A DNA stretch of 64,000 nucleotides, from the NCBI RefSeq assembly GCF_008710035.1, contig NZ_VYKI01000001.1:252857-316856 (forward strand), in the 5' to 3' direction. Source of the stretch: Stenotrophomonas cyclobalanopsidis. Its GTDB lineage: Bacteria; Pseudomonadota; Gammaproteobacteria; Xanthomonadales; Xanthomonadaceae. Shown here one piece after another: positions 18,393 to 25,977 of the stretch. A model generated the notes under the pieces. That model was not told the origin of the DNA, made no database searches, and saw only the letters and a program-made list of their open reading frames with translations. Positions within the stretch are counted from its first letter, which is position 1. Every line of letters starts with the position of its first letter. Both the position numbers and the translations under genes were made by a program.

Positions 18393-18529
18393 GTAGGTGC
18401 GGACCGTTGGTCCGCACACCTTGACCTCTTCCCCGGCGGTTCCCTCCCGCTGCGCCCGCCGGGCATGGCCCGGCGCTACCAATGGGTGCGCACCTCCGCA
18501 CCGGTGGGTGCGGACCGTTGGTCCGCACG
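18393..18529. repeat. Mixed SMAG subtypes between lipA and prc
   Basis: Three palindromes of two kinds: GTGCGGACCGTTGGTCCGCA at 18393-18417 (with a GTAG foot) and again at 18506-18529, and an inverted GCGCCGGGC-type element at 18457-18479. The remaining 290-bp gap up to prc shows no gene. Confidence 0.85.
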
Positions 18530-18682
18530 CCTTGCCCTGCATTCACAATTTGCTACACCGGCCCCGCTAGGCTGGATTTCCACCGAACGCGGCCGGGTGA
18601 CAAACACGGCAACTTTCGGCACTGTCGTGGTGTCTGAACACCCTGCAGTCTCCCCCTTGGCAAGGCGCCTTCGAGCACGTTC

Positions 18683-20860
18683 ATGAAATTCAAAGCCCCC
18701 GCATTCCTGATGGCCCTGGCGCTGGTCGCGCCGTTGGCGCTGGCGGCCAAGGCCGACTCGCCGGCGCTGCCGGCGGCCGCGACCGCCGACCAGGTCACCA
18801 CCTCCAAGCTGGTCTATGGCCTGCTGTCCGACAGCCGCTACGCCTACCGGCCGCGCGCGCTGGACGAGGCCACTTCCAAGGACGTGTTCAAGCGTTACCT
18901 GGAAACCCTCGACGGCGGCAAGCAGTATTTCACCCAGGCCGACGTGGCCCGTTTCGCGCCGTTCCAGGCCGGCATCGCCAACGCCATCCGCGGCGGCGAA
19001 CTGGAGCCTGCCTTTGAAGTGTTCGCGGTCTACAAGCAGCGCGTGGGCGAGCGCGTCGGTTATGCGCGCAAGCTGCTGAAGCAGGAGCCGGACTTCACCG
19101 CCGACGAGCGCTTCGAGTACGACCGCAAGGACGTGCCGTGGGCGGCCAGCAACGCCGAGCTGGATGAGCTGTGGCGCAAGTCGGTGAAGAACGACTGGCT
19201 GCGCCTGAAGCTGGCCGGCAAGAAGTCCGACGACATCCGCAAGACCCTGGACAAGCGTTACGCGACGCTGGAAAAGAGCGTCAACGAGCTGAAGGGCGAG
19301 GACGTCTTCCAGTTCTTCATGAACGCTTACACCAGCGCCGTCGATCCGCACACCGACTACTTCACCCCGCGCACCGCCGAGAACTTCAACCAGGCGATGT
19401 CGCTGTCGCTGGAAGGCATCGGCGCGCAGCTGCAGCGCCAGGACGACATGGTGGTGATCCGCGAGATCATCGCCGGTGGTCCGGCCGCCGTGGACGGCAC
19501 CCTGAAGCCGGGCGACCGCATCGTCGGCGTCGGCCAGGGCAAATCCGGGCCGGTGGACGATGTGATCGGCTGGCGCATCGATGACGTGGTGGCCAAGATC
19601 CGTGGCGCCAAGGACACCCAGGTCCGCCTGGAGTTCATCTCTGCCGAGGACGGCGTGGACGGCAAGCACCACACCCTTCTGCTGACCCGTCAGAAGGTGC
19701 GCCTGGCCGAGCAGGCCGCCAAGGGCGAGACCATGACCATCCCGGGCAAGGATGGCCAGCCCGAGCGCAAGGTGGGCGTGATCAAGCTGCCGACCTTCTA
19801 CCAGGACTTCGAAGGCCGCCGCCGCAACGCTGCCGACTACGCGTCGGCCACCCGCGACGTCGCCAAGCTGCTGGCTGGCTTCAAGGCCGACAAGCTGGAT
19901 GGCGTGGTGCTGGACCTGCGCAGCAACGGCGGTGGTTCGCTGGATGAAGCGATCGAACTGACCGGCCTGTTCATCGAACAGGGCCCGGTGGTGCAGGTGC
20001 GCGAATCCGGTGGCCGCGTCACCGTCAACAGCGACCGCAACCAGGGTGTTGCGTGGGACGGCCCGCTGGCCGTGCTGATCAACCGTGGCTCGGCCTCGGC
20101 GTCTGAGATCTTCGCCGGTGCCATCCAGGATTACGGCCGTGGCCTGGTCATCGGTGAAACCAGCTTCGGCAAGGGCACTGTGCAGAACATCGTCGACCTG
20201 GACCGCTGGCCGAGTGGCGAGACCCAGCGCTTCGGACAGGTGAAGCTGACCATCGCTCAGTTCTTCCGCATCAGCGGCAGCAGCACCCAGCACAAGGGCG
20301 TGGTGCCGGATCTGGCCTTCCCGGCCAGCGTCGATGCGACCGAATTCGGCGAAAGCACCTACGACAACGCGCTGCCGTGGACCCGCATCGCCGCCGTGCC
20401 GCACACCCAGTACGGCAACTTCGCGCCGCTGCTGCCGAAGCTGGAAACGCGCCACGAAGCCCGTATCGCCACCGACAAGGAATTCCAGTGGTGGAACGAG
20501 GACGTGCAGCAGTTCCGCACCGAGGCGGCCAAAAAGTATGTCTCGCTCAACGAAGCCACCCGCCTGGCCGAGCGTGAGCGCCAGGACAAGCAGCGCAAGG
20601 ACCGCCAGGTCATCCGCAAGGAACTGGGCTTGGCCCTGGACCCGCTGGCCGATGACAGCAGCGATGACGGCCTGACCGGTAACGAGCGTGACATCGTCAA
20701 GGATGCCGCCCGCGAGAAGGCCGCCGAGAAGCGTCCGGACCCGCTGCTGCGTGAATCGGCCTCGATCCTCGCCGATGCAGTGAACCTGCTGGAGACCGAC
20801 CGCCCGCTGTCGGCCCAGGTGCTGCCGCAGTCCACCGGCGCCGGCCGCTGGGCGGACTGA
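18683..20860 (+). CDS. prc: Tail-specific carboxy-terminal protease Prc (Tsp)
   Basis: Product of 725 residues. Signal peptide (about 1-22), N-terminal domain, PDZ domain around 240-330 (MSLSLEGIGAQLQRQDDMVV, then KPGDRIVGVGQG), S41 catalytic domain with Ser about 472 in RGSASASEIF and Lys about 497 in TSFGKGTVQ, and a C-terminal DUF3340 region. It degrades proteins with nonpolar C-termini in the periplasm and is known to regulate cell-wall hydrolases, which suits its place downstream of the envelope cluster. Confidence 0.96.
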   Translation: MKFKAPAFLMALALVAPLALAAKADSPALPAAATADQVTTSKLVYGLLSDSRYAYRPRALDEATSKDVFKRYLETLDGGKQYFTQADVARFAPFQAGIANAIRGGELEPAFEVFAVYKQRVGERVGYARKLLKQEPDFTADERFEYDRKDVPWAASNAELDELWRKSVKNDWLRLKLAGKKSDDIRKTLDKRYATLEKSVNELKGEDVFQFFMNAYTSAVDPHTDYFTPRTAENFNQAMSLSLEGIGAQLQRQDDMVVIREIIAGGPAAVDGTLKPGDRIVGVGQGKSGPVDDVIGWRIDDVVAKIRGAKDTQVRLEFISAEDGVDGKHHTLLLTRQKVRLAEQAAKGETMTIPGKDGQPERKVGVIKLPTFYQDFEGRRRNAADYASATRDVAKLLAGFKADKLDGVVLDLRSNGGGSLDEAIELTGLFIEQGPVVQVRESGGRVTVNSDRNQGVAWDGPLAVLINRGSASASEIFAGAIQDYGRGLVIGETSFGKGTVQNIVDLDRWPSGETQRFGQVKLTIAQFFRISGSSTQHKGVVPDLAFPASVDATEFGESTYDNALPWTRIAAVPHTQYGNFAPLLPKLETRHEARIATDKEFQWWNEDVQQFRTEAAKKYVSLNEATRLAERERQDKQRKDRQVIRKELGLALDPLADDSSDDGLTGNERDIVKDAAREKAAEKRPDPLLRESASILADAVNLLETDRPLSAQVLPQSTGAGRWAD

Positions 20861-20884
20861 TCCGCACGTGACGTGAAGTTCCCC

Positions 20885-20917
20885 ACGGGGCCGGCATTGC
20901 CGGCCCCGTTTGTTTTT
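20885..20917 (+). terminator. Rho-independent terminator after prc
   Basis: Perfect 11-bp stem ACGGGGCCGGC (20885-20895) / GCCGGCCCCGT (20899-20909), loop ATT, then TTGTTTTT. Confidence 0.93.
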
Positions 20918-20918
20918 C

Positions 20919-20943
20919 CGGTAGCGCCGGGCCATGCCCAGCG
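20919..20943. repeat. SMAG palindrome, GCGCCGGGC subtype
   Basis: Single GTAGCGCCGGGCC element with one mismatch in the right arm (CCCAGCGG). It lies right after the terminator. Confidence 0.82.
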
Positions 20944-21040
20944 GACGTCGATGAACCGCGAGCAACGGGGGCGGGCGCTTCGACCTGGCGCACACGGCCC
21001 CGGGTCTACTCTTTGGGCTTCCGTTCTCGCAGGAGTACCC

Positions 21041-21682
21041 ATGCGGGCCTCCCGTCTTTCGCTGTCCCTGCTGGTCGTGGCCAGCACCCTGGTCCTGGCC
21101 GGTTGCGGTGGCCGTGCCGCCGACAACAGCCTGCTGCGCGAATCCTTCGATTCGGGCGACACCTTCTCGCGCACTGTGGATGGCCGCCCCGCCGAGGCCT
21201 GTGAAGCGGCGCGTCGCACCCTGCTCAGCCAGGGCTACGCGATCGCGCGTGCCGATGATGGGCAGGTGGAAGGCAACAAGAATTTCCAGGTGCGCGAGGA
21301 CGACCATGAGCAGCTGGTGCTGCGCATTTCCTGCGCGCCCCGCGGCAGCGAGCAGGCGCTGGTGTTCGTCAGCGCCGTGCAGGACCGCTATGCGCTGAAG
21401 AAGAGCCCGACCTCGGCCAGCGTTGGCGTGGGTGCGCTGGGCTCGGTATCGCTGCCGTTCGGCAGCAACGATGATTCGCTGGTGAAGGTCGCCAGCAGCA
21501 CGATCACCGATTCCGATTTCTACCGCCGCTTCTTCGACCGCCTGCACCAGTACCTGCCAGCGGCCGCAGCGGCAAAGCCGGCGCCCGTACCGCCTCCGCC
21601 GGTTCCCGCCGCGCCCGCGACACCTGTGCCCGAACCCGCCCCGCAACCGCCCGCCCCGCCGCCGGCGGCCGAACAGGGCTGA
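21041..21682 (+). CDS. DUF2242 lipoprotein
   Basis: Product of 213 residues. Lipobox VLAGC (Cys about 21), then the DUF2242 core: TFSRTVDGRPAEACEAARRT, GYAIARADDGQVEG and DRYALKKSPTSASVGVGALG, ending at about residue 175. The tail is a Pro/Ala repeat-like linker of about 40 residues that could reach across the periplasm. Function unknown in the family. An AGGAGT site lies 5 bases before the ATG at 21041. The next gene follows after 2 bases. Confidence 0.88.
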   Translation: MRASRLSLSLLVVASTLVLAGCGGRAADNSLLRESFDSGDTFSRTVDGRPAEACEAARRTLLSQGYAIARADDGQVEGNKNFQVREDDHEQLVLRISCAPRGSEQALVFVSAVQDRYALKKSPTSASVGVGALGSVSLPFGSNDDSLVKVASSTITDSDFYRRFFDRLHQYLPAAAAAKPAPVPPPPVPAAPATPVPEPAPQPPAPPPAAEQG

Positions 21683-21684
21683 CG

Positions 21685-22938
21685 GTGAAGGGCAGGGCGC
21701 TGGGGCTGGCCCTGCTGCTGAGCTGGCCCATGCTTGGCAACGCCGCGGGTAGTGGCTGCGAGCAGGGCTTGCTGCAGCGGCTGGGCTGGCGTTTCGAAAC
21801 CACGGCCGTCGAGGCGCCCCGCATCCACGGCGGCCCGGTCTGCACGCGTGCCTCGCTGCAGGCTGCGCAGCAGGCGGGCGATCTGCAGGTACGCTGGCCT
21901 GCGTCGATGACGGACGAGGCGCGGCAGGCCCTGTTGCAGCGCCTGCTGGATGACCCGGCCACCCTCTGCGCCTACACCTTCGAACTTGGGGCAGCTGCGC
22001 AGCGCGCGGCACAGGCGCTGCAGGACAATCCCGGATTCCGCTTCAGCGGCCTGCAGCTGGGCTGGATCGGTTTCGGCGCACGTGGTGCGCCCGCACAGGG
22101 CTGGCGGAACACCCGCACCTTCGGCCGTGGCTACACGCCGCTGGCCGGGAACAGCCGTGCGCTGGACGCGTTCTACACCGGCAACGTGCGCGCCGAATGT
22201 GGGGTGGGCCGCCAGGTCGCGCAGTTGGCCACCCAGCGAGAGCTGTACGGCGATGCTGCCTTTGATGCTGAATTCGCGCCCGGTGAGTTGTCGATCGGCA
22301 CCCTGCTGGGCCTGCACGACACCGATAGCATCCTGCTCGGCGCGCAGGCCGGTGAGTTCTTCGCTGATGGCAAGGCGGTGCGCACCGCAGCGATGGGACG
22401 CACGGCATTCCTCGGCGTGCCCGGTTTCATTGAACACGTGGGCGACGTCGCCACCCTGGACGATCTGAGCAACCAGGCCGAGAACTTCATCGTCGTCGAC
22501 GTGGGCGCAGACGCAGCGCAGGCGCTGGCCACGCACGGCGGCCTGGCCTGGTACGACCAGCGCAATGCTGAACTGTGGAAGCTGGCGCAGGGCCTTCCGC
22601 GGCTCGGCCGCCGTTACTTCGAACGCCTGTTGTACGAACGCGACCCAGGCCTGCGCGCGCAGCTGCAACCGCGTTTCCAGGCCACGCTGGCGCGCATGGA
22701 CCAGCTGCTGGACGATCCGTTCTACCAGCAGTTCGTGATCTATGTGCACCCACGCGGTATACGTCCCATCGGTTACCACATCATCCGCCTGCTCGACCGC
22801 AATCCACGCACGCCGTTTTCCATCGACCTGGCGTTGCACAATCTGCATACCACGCTCTTTCGGCGCTGGCGCGAGGCGCAACTGCGCCACTGCGCGGCGA
22901 CCGGCCGGCCAGGCAGCCTGACCCTAGACCCCAACTGA
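21685..22938 (+). CDS. Exported protein of unknown function, possible transglutaminase-like fold
   Basis: Product of 417 residues, GTG start. Signal peptide to about residue 20 (LGLALLLSWPMLGNA). No family recognised with certainty. Three conserved-looking blocks, VRAECGVGRQVAQLATQREL (Cys172), SNQAENFIVVD (Glu266) and ALATHGGLAWY (His284), occur in the order and context of the Cys, Glu and His of Bacillus spore transglutaminase Tgl, where Glu sits in GEN and His follows it at short range. This is an analogy by eye only. The C-terminal third is charged and probably helical. Two bases after a DUF2242 lipoprotein gene, so likely co-expressed at the envelope. Confidence 0.6.
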   Translation: MKGRALGLALLLSWPMLGNAAGSGCEQGLLQRLGWRFETTAVEAPRIHGGPVCTRASLQAAQQAGDLQVRWPASMTDEARQALLQRLLDDPATLCAYTFELGAAAQRAAQALQDNPGFRFSGLQLGWIGFGARGAPAQGWRNTRTFGRGYTPLAGNSRALDAFYTGNVRAECGVGRQVAQLATQRELYGDAAFDAEFAPGELSIGTLLGLHDTDSILLGAQAGEFFADGKAVRTAAMGRTAFLGVPGFIEHVGDVATLDDLSNQAENFIVVDVGADAAQALATHGGLAWYDQRNAELWKLAQGLPRLGRRYFERLLYERDPGLRAQLQPRFQATLARMDQLLDDPFYQQFVIYVHPRGIRPIGYHIIRLLDRNPRTPFSIDLALHNLHTTLFRRWREAQLRHCAATGRPGSLTLDPN

Positions 22939-22948
22939 AGGTGAAACA

Positions 22949-23854
22949 ATGGACATTGCAATGATCGGCCTCGGCCGCATGGGCGCCAACATGGCCCAAC
23001 GCCTGCATCGCGGCGGCCACCGCGTGGTCGGCTACGACCCCGGCGAAAGCGCCCGCCAGCGCGCCGCCGAGGCTGGCCTGGAAGTCGTCGATTCGCTGGC
23101 CGCAGCGGTTGCCGCGCTGCCGGTGCCGCGCGTGGTGTGGTTGATGGTGCCGGCCGGCGAGACCGTCGACCAGACGCTGGGCCAGCTGACCCCGCACCTG
23201 GCCGAAGGCGATATCGTCATCGACGGCGGCAACTCCAACTACCAGGACTCGATCCGTCGTGCCAAGGCGCTGGCCGAGGATGACCTGGGGTACGTGGACT
23301 GCGGCACCAGCGGTGGCGTGTGGGGCCTGCAGGAAGGCTACAGCCTGATGGTCGGCGGCGATGCCGCGGTGGTTGACCAGGTCGCGCCGCTGCTGCGCAC
23401 CCTGGCCCCGGCCGAGGATCGTGGCTGGGGCCGTGTCGGCCCGTCCGGCGCCGGCCACTTCACCAAGATGGTCCACAACGGCATCGAGTACGGAATGATG
23501 CAGGCCTATGCCGAAGGCTTCGCGCTGATGGAGCGCAAGCAGGAGATGGAACTGGACCTGGCCCAGGTCGCCGAAGTCTGGCGCCACGGCAGCGTCGTGC
23601 GTTCGTGGCTGCTGGACCTGAGCACCGAAGCGCTCAAGCGCAATCCCTCACTGGATGGCATCGCCCCGTATGTCGAGGATTCCGGCGAAGGCCGCTGGAC
23701 CGTCGCCGAAGCCATTGCCCTGGACGTGCCGGCGCCGGTGATCACCCTGTCGCTGCTGGAACGCCTGCGCTCGCGCGAATCCAATTCGTTCACCGACCGC
23801 CTGCTGTCGGCGATGCGCAACGAATTCGGCGGCCACGCCATCAAGAAGTCGTAA
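22949..23854 (+). CDS. gnd: 6-phosphogluconate dehydrogenase, decarboxylating (short form)
   Basis: Product of 301 residues, the short form found in many bacteria rather than the 470-residue E. coli Gnd. N-terminal Rossmann motif GLGRMGANM, 6PGDH signature DIVIDGGNSNYQDSIRRAK (about 90-108), catalytic Lys and Asn in GHFTKMVHNGIEYGMMQAY. It oxidises 6-phosphogluconate to ribulose 5-phosphate; short forms often prefer NAD. ATG at 22949 with GAAGGTGA upstream. Confidence 0.94.
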   Translation: MDIAMIGLGRMGANMAQRLHRGGHRVVGYDPGESARQRAAEAGLEVVDSLAAAVAALPVPRVVWLMVPAGETVDQTLGQLTPHLAEGDIVIDGGNSNYQDSIRRAKALAEDDLGYVDCGTSGGVWGLQEGYSLMVGGDAAVVDQVAPLLRTLAPAEDRGWGRVGPSGAGHFTKMVHNGIEYGMMQAYAEGFALMERKQEMELDLAQVAEVWRHGSVVRSWLLDLSTEALKRNPSLDGIAPYVEDSGEGRWTVAEAIALDVPAPVITLSLLERLRSRESNSFTDRLLSAMRNEFGGHAIKKS

Positions 23855-23871
23855 GCCCCACGACGGGATCG

Positions 23872-24018
23872 GTAGCGCCGGGCCATGCCCGGCGGTTCTG
23901 CCAGCACCGCTGCGCTCGCCGGGCGCGGCCCGGCGCTACCGTGCTTTCCCAAGCCGATCGTTTCCACGTCATCCACGCATGGCGTGGATCCGACCCCGTG
24001 CCGACCAACGGTCGGCAC
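23872..24018. repeat. REP cluster of three subtypes
   Basis: GTAGCGCCGGGCC element (23872-23896) facing an inverted partner (23916-23939), then an ATCCACGC/GCGTGGAT palindrome (23965-23990) and a GTGCCGACCAACGGTCGGCA palindrome (23998-24018). The 400-bp gap contains no convincing gene. Confidence 0.82.
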
Positions 24019-24204
24019 CCACCAACAGCACCCACCAACAGCAGCAGTTTCCAACAGCCCGCAGGAAACTGTCGAAGGCGGGGTGGCTCAGGTTGCGGGG
24101 GCGTGAGCGCCATGGATGGCGCGACCGAGGCTACAGGGACGTACTTGCGCCGTCCCCCTCAACCGGACCCAGCCCGCCAACCCACGGAATGCAGGCTTTT
24201 GCCA

Positions 24205-24234
24205 TTGACGTTGACGTTGAAGTTGACGTTGATT
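24205..24234. repeat. TTGACG hexanucleotide tandem repeat
   Basis: Units TTGACG, TTGACG, TTGAAG, TTGACG, TTGATT in a row. It lies in the gap beyond the end of the minus-strand oxidoreductase gene, next to a GGCAGG/CCTGCC inverted repeat. Confidence 0.8.
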
Positions 24235-24262
24235 CGGCAGGTGCAGGGCGCAGCCCTGCCGA

Positions 24263-25306
24263 TCACCCCAACACCACCCGCCGTCCCTCGCGCGCACTCG
24301 CCATCCCCGCCTCCAGCAACCGCATCAGCTGCAGCGCCTGCACCGCACTCACCGTCGGCTCGCCCCCGCCACGCATCGCCGCCGCGAACTGCGCATACAG
24401 CCGCCGGTAGTCGCCCGGCAGGTTGTCCACCGTCGTGCGCTGCACGTTCTCCTCCGCATCGCAGCGCAGCAGCTCGCCATGCCGCGGGTCGATGCCCCAG
24501 CCCGGCGCGCCCGGTGCCACGCCCCGGCGCAGCTGTGCCTCCTGCACGTCCAGGCCGTGCTTGACCCAGCTGCCGCCGCGGCCATGCACCGCGAAGTGCG
24601 GCGTCGGCGCCGCCACCAGCGAACCGGCATGCACGATCGCGCGATGCCGCGGGTAATGCAGCACCGCATGGAAATAGTCGCCCCCGCTGCCGCCTTCGCG
24701 CTGCACTGCCAGATCGGCATCGATCGCCTGCGGCCATCCGAACAGCACCAGCATCTGGTCCAGCAGGTGCGGGCCAAGGTCGTACCACAGGCCGCTGCCG
24801 GGTCCTTCCTGTTCGCGCCAGCGGTCACGCACCTGTGGCCGGTAGCGGTCGAAATGCGCATGGCATTCGGCCACCTCGCCCAGCGCGCCCTCGGCCAGCA
24901 GCGCCTGCAGGGTGAGGAAATCCGCATCGAAGCGCCGGTTCTGGAACACCGTGGCGATGCGCCCGGCATCGCGCGCGGCGGCCAGCACCGTTTCCGCTTC
25001 GGCCACGTCCAGGGCGAACGGCTTGTCGACCAGCACGTGCTTGCCGGCGGCCAAGGCAGCAATCGCCAGCGGCGCGTGCTGCTCGTTCGGCGTGGCGATC
25101 ACCACCGCGTCCACGGCGGGGTCATCGAACACCTCCTGAGCGGTGGCGCGCACGTGCACATCGCTGAAGCTGCGCAGCAGCGTGTCACGCTGCGAACTGA
25201 CGATGCTGTGCAACGCCAGCCCGGGCGTGTGCTGGATGAGCGGGGCATGGAAGACACGGCCGGCCAGGCCGTAGCCGATCAGGGCCAGTTGCAGATCGGG
25301 GCGCAT
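24263..25306 (-). CDS. Gfo/Idh/MocA-family NAD(P)-dependent oxidoreductase
   Basis: Product of 347 residues. N-terminal Rossmann fold with IGYGLAGRVFHAPLI, then the family signature AGKHVLVDKPFALDVAEAE including the EKP-like (here DKP) catalytic Lys at about 95, and a C-terminal alpha/beta domain with GLWYDLGPHLLDQ (His/Asp). It resembles E. coli YdgJ and scyllo-inositol/sugar dehydrogenases; the substrate is not known. The ATG at 25304-25306 is chosen for the Rossmann start; no sugar operon surrounds it. Confidence 0.9.
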   Translation of the reverse strand: MRPDLQLALIGYGLAGRVFHAPLIQHTPGLALHSIVSSQRDTLLRSFSDVHVRATAQEVFDDPAVDAVVIATPNEQHAPLAIAALAAGKHVLVDKPFALDVAEAETVLAAARDAGRIATVFQNRRFDADFLTLQALLAEGALGEVAECHAHFDRYRPQVRDRWREQEGPGSGLWYDLGPHLLDQMLVLFGWPQAIDADLAVQREGGSGGDYFHAVLHYPRHRAIVHAGSLVAAPTPHFAVHGRGGSWVKHGLDVQEAQLRRGVAPGAPGWGIDPRHGELLRCDAEENVQRTTVDNLPGDYRRLYAQFAAAMRGGGEPTVSAVQALQLMRLLEAGMASAREGRRVVLG

Positions 25307-25477
25307 GGGGCGTTCCGCAGGGAGGGGGAGGCAAAGCGTAGAACGAGGCCACGGGCGAGGCAAAACTGAACGGTTACCGATGCTTTTCGCGGATTCACGG
25401 CAGCGTGACCTCGGCCCGACGCGTGCAACACAGGCACCTGTCCAGACTGGCAGCACATTCAGAAGGAGCACCGCACG

Positions 25478-25849
25478 ATGAGCAACCTGACCCGTACCCT
25501 GATTGCTTCGTCCCTCACCCTTGGCCTGGCCCTGTCTTCTTCGGCCGTCATGGCCAAGGATCCGCCGAAGACCGACCACGCTGCGATGACCCATGCGGAT
25601 CGCCACGACTCCAACGAGCCGGTGACCGACAGCTGGATCACCACCAAGGTGAAGGCCGACCTGCTGGCCAGCAGCAATGTTCCGGGTACCGAAGTGAAGG
25701 TGGAAACGGTCAACGGTGTGGTCAGCCTCAGCGGCACCGTTGCCACCCAGGCCGAGAAGGACAAGGCCGTCACCACCGCCAAGGGCATCAAGGGCGTGAC
25801 CCGCGTCGATTCGGCCGCGCTGAAGGTCAACGCCGCCGCCAAGCGCTGA
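25478..25849 (+). CDS. Periplasmic BON-domain protein (OsmY-like)
   Basis: Product of 123 residues. Signal peptide ending SSSAVMAKD (about residue 26), then one BON domain (about 50-118: DSWITTKVKADLLASSNVPG, VNGVVSLSGTVATQAEKD). BON domains bind phospholipid surfaces; OsmY-like proteins are envelope-stress proteins and chaperones. Strong ribosome site AGAAGGAG before the ATG. Monocistronic between a divergent gene and a hairpin. Confidence 0.93.
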   Translation: MSNLTRTLIASSLTLGLALSSSAVMAKDPPKTDHAAMTHADRHDSNEPVTDSWITTKVKADLLASSNVPGTEVKVETVNGVVSLSGTVATQAEKDKAVTTAKGIKGVTRVDSAALKVNAAAKR

Positions 25850-25871
25850 TCCCGGCCCTCGCTTGAAGTGG

Positions 25872-25902
25872 ACAGGGGCGTCCCGCAGGGGGCGCCCTTG
25901 TC
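25872..25902 (+). terminator. Predicted terminator after the BON gene
   Basis: ACAGGGGCGTCCC pairs with GGGGGCGCCCTTGT with a few wobble positions and a short loop. There is only a weak T tract. Confidence 0.5.
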
Positions 25903-25943
25903 GTGCTGCCTCTGCCGGATTCTCCCGGAGTGAACGGCTGCGC

Positions 25944-25949
25944 TATATT
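25944..25949 (+). promoter_or_regulatory. Candidate -10 box for the histidine kinase operon
   Basis: TATATT stands out in GC-rich surroundings 28 bases before the kinase ATG. No good -35 hexamer is visible, so an activator or other sigma factor may be used. Confidence 0.35.
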
Positions 25950-25977
25950 GGCGGCATCGCTTCGTTGACGATGGATC

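Noticed and set aside
18476..22012. Very long minus-strand open frame (1178 codons) opposite prc and neighbours
   Set aside because: It is antisense to genes with clear motifs, has His/Gln/Arg/Leu-biased shadow composition and no domain. Long antisense frames are common at this GC content.
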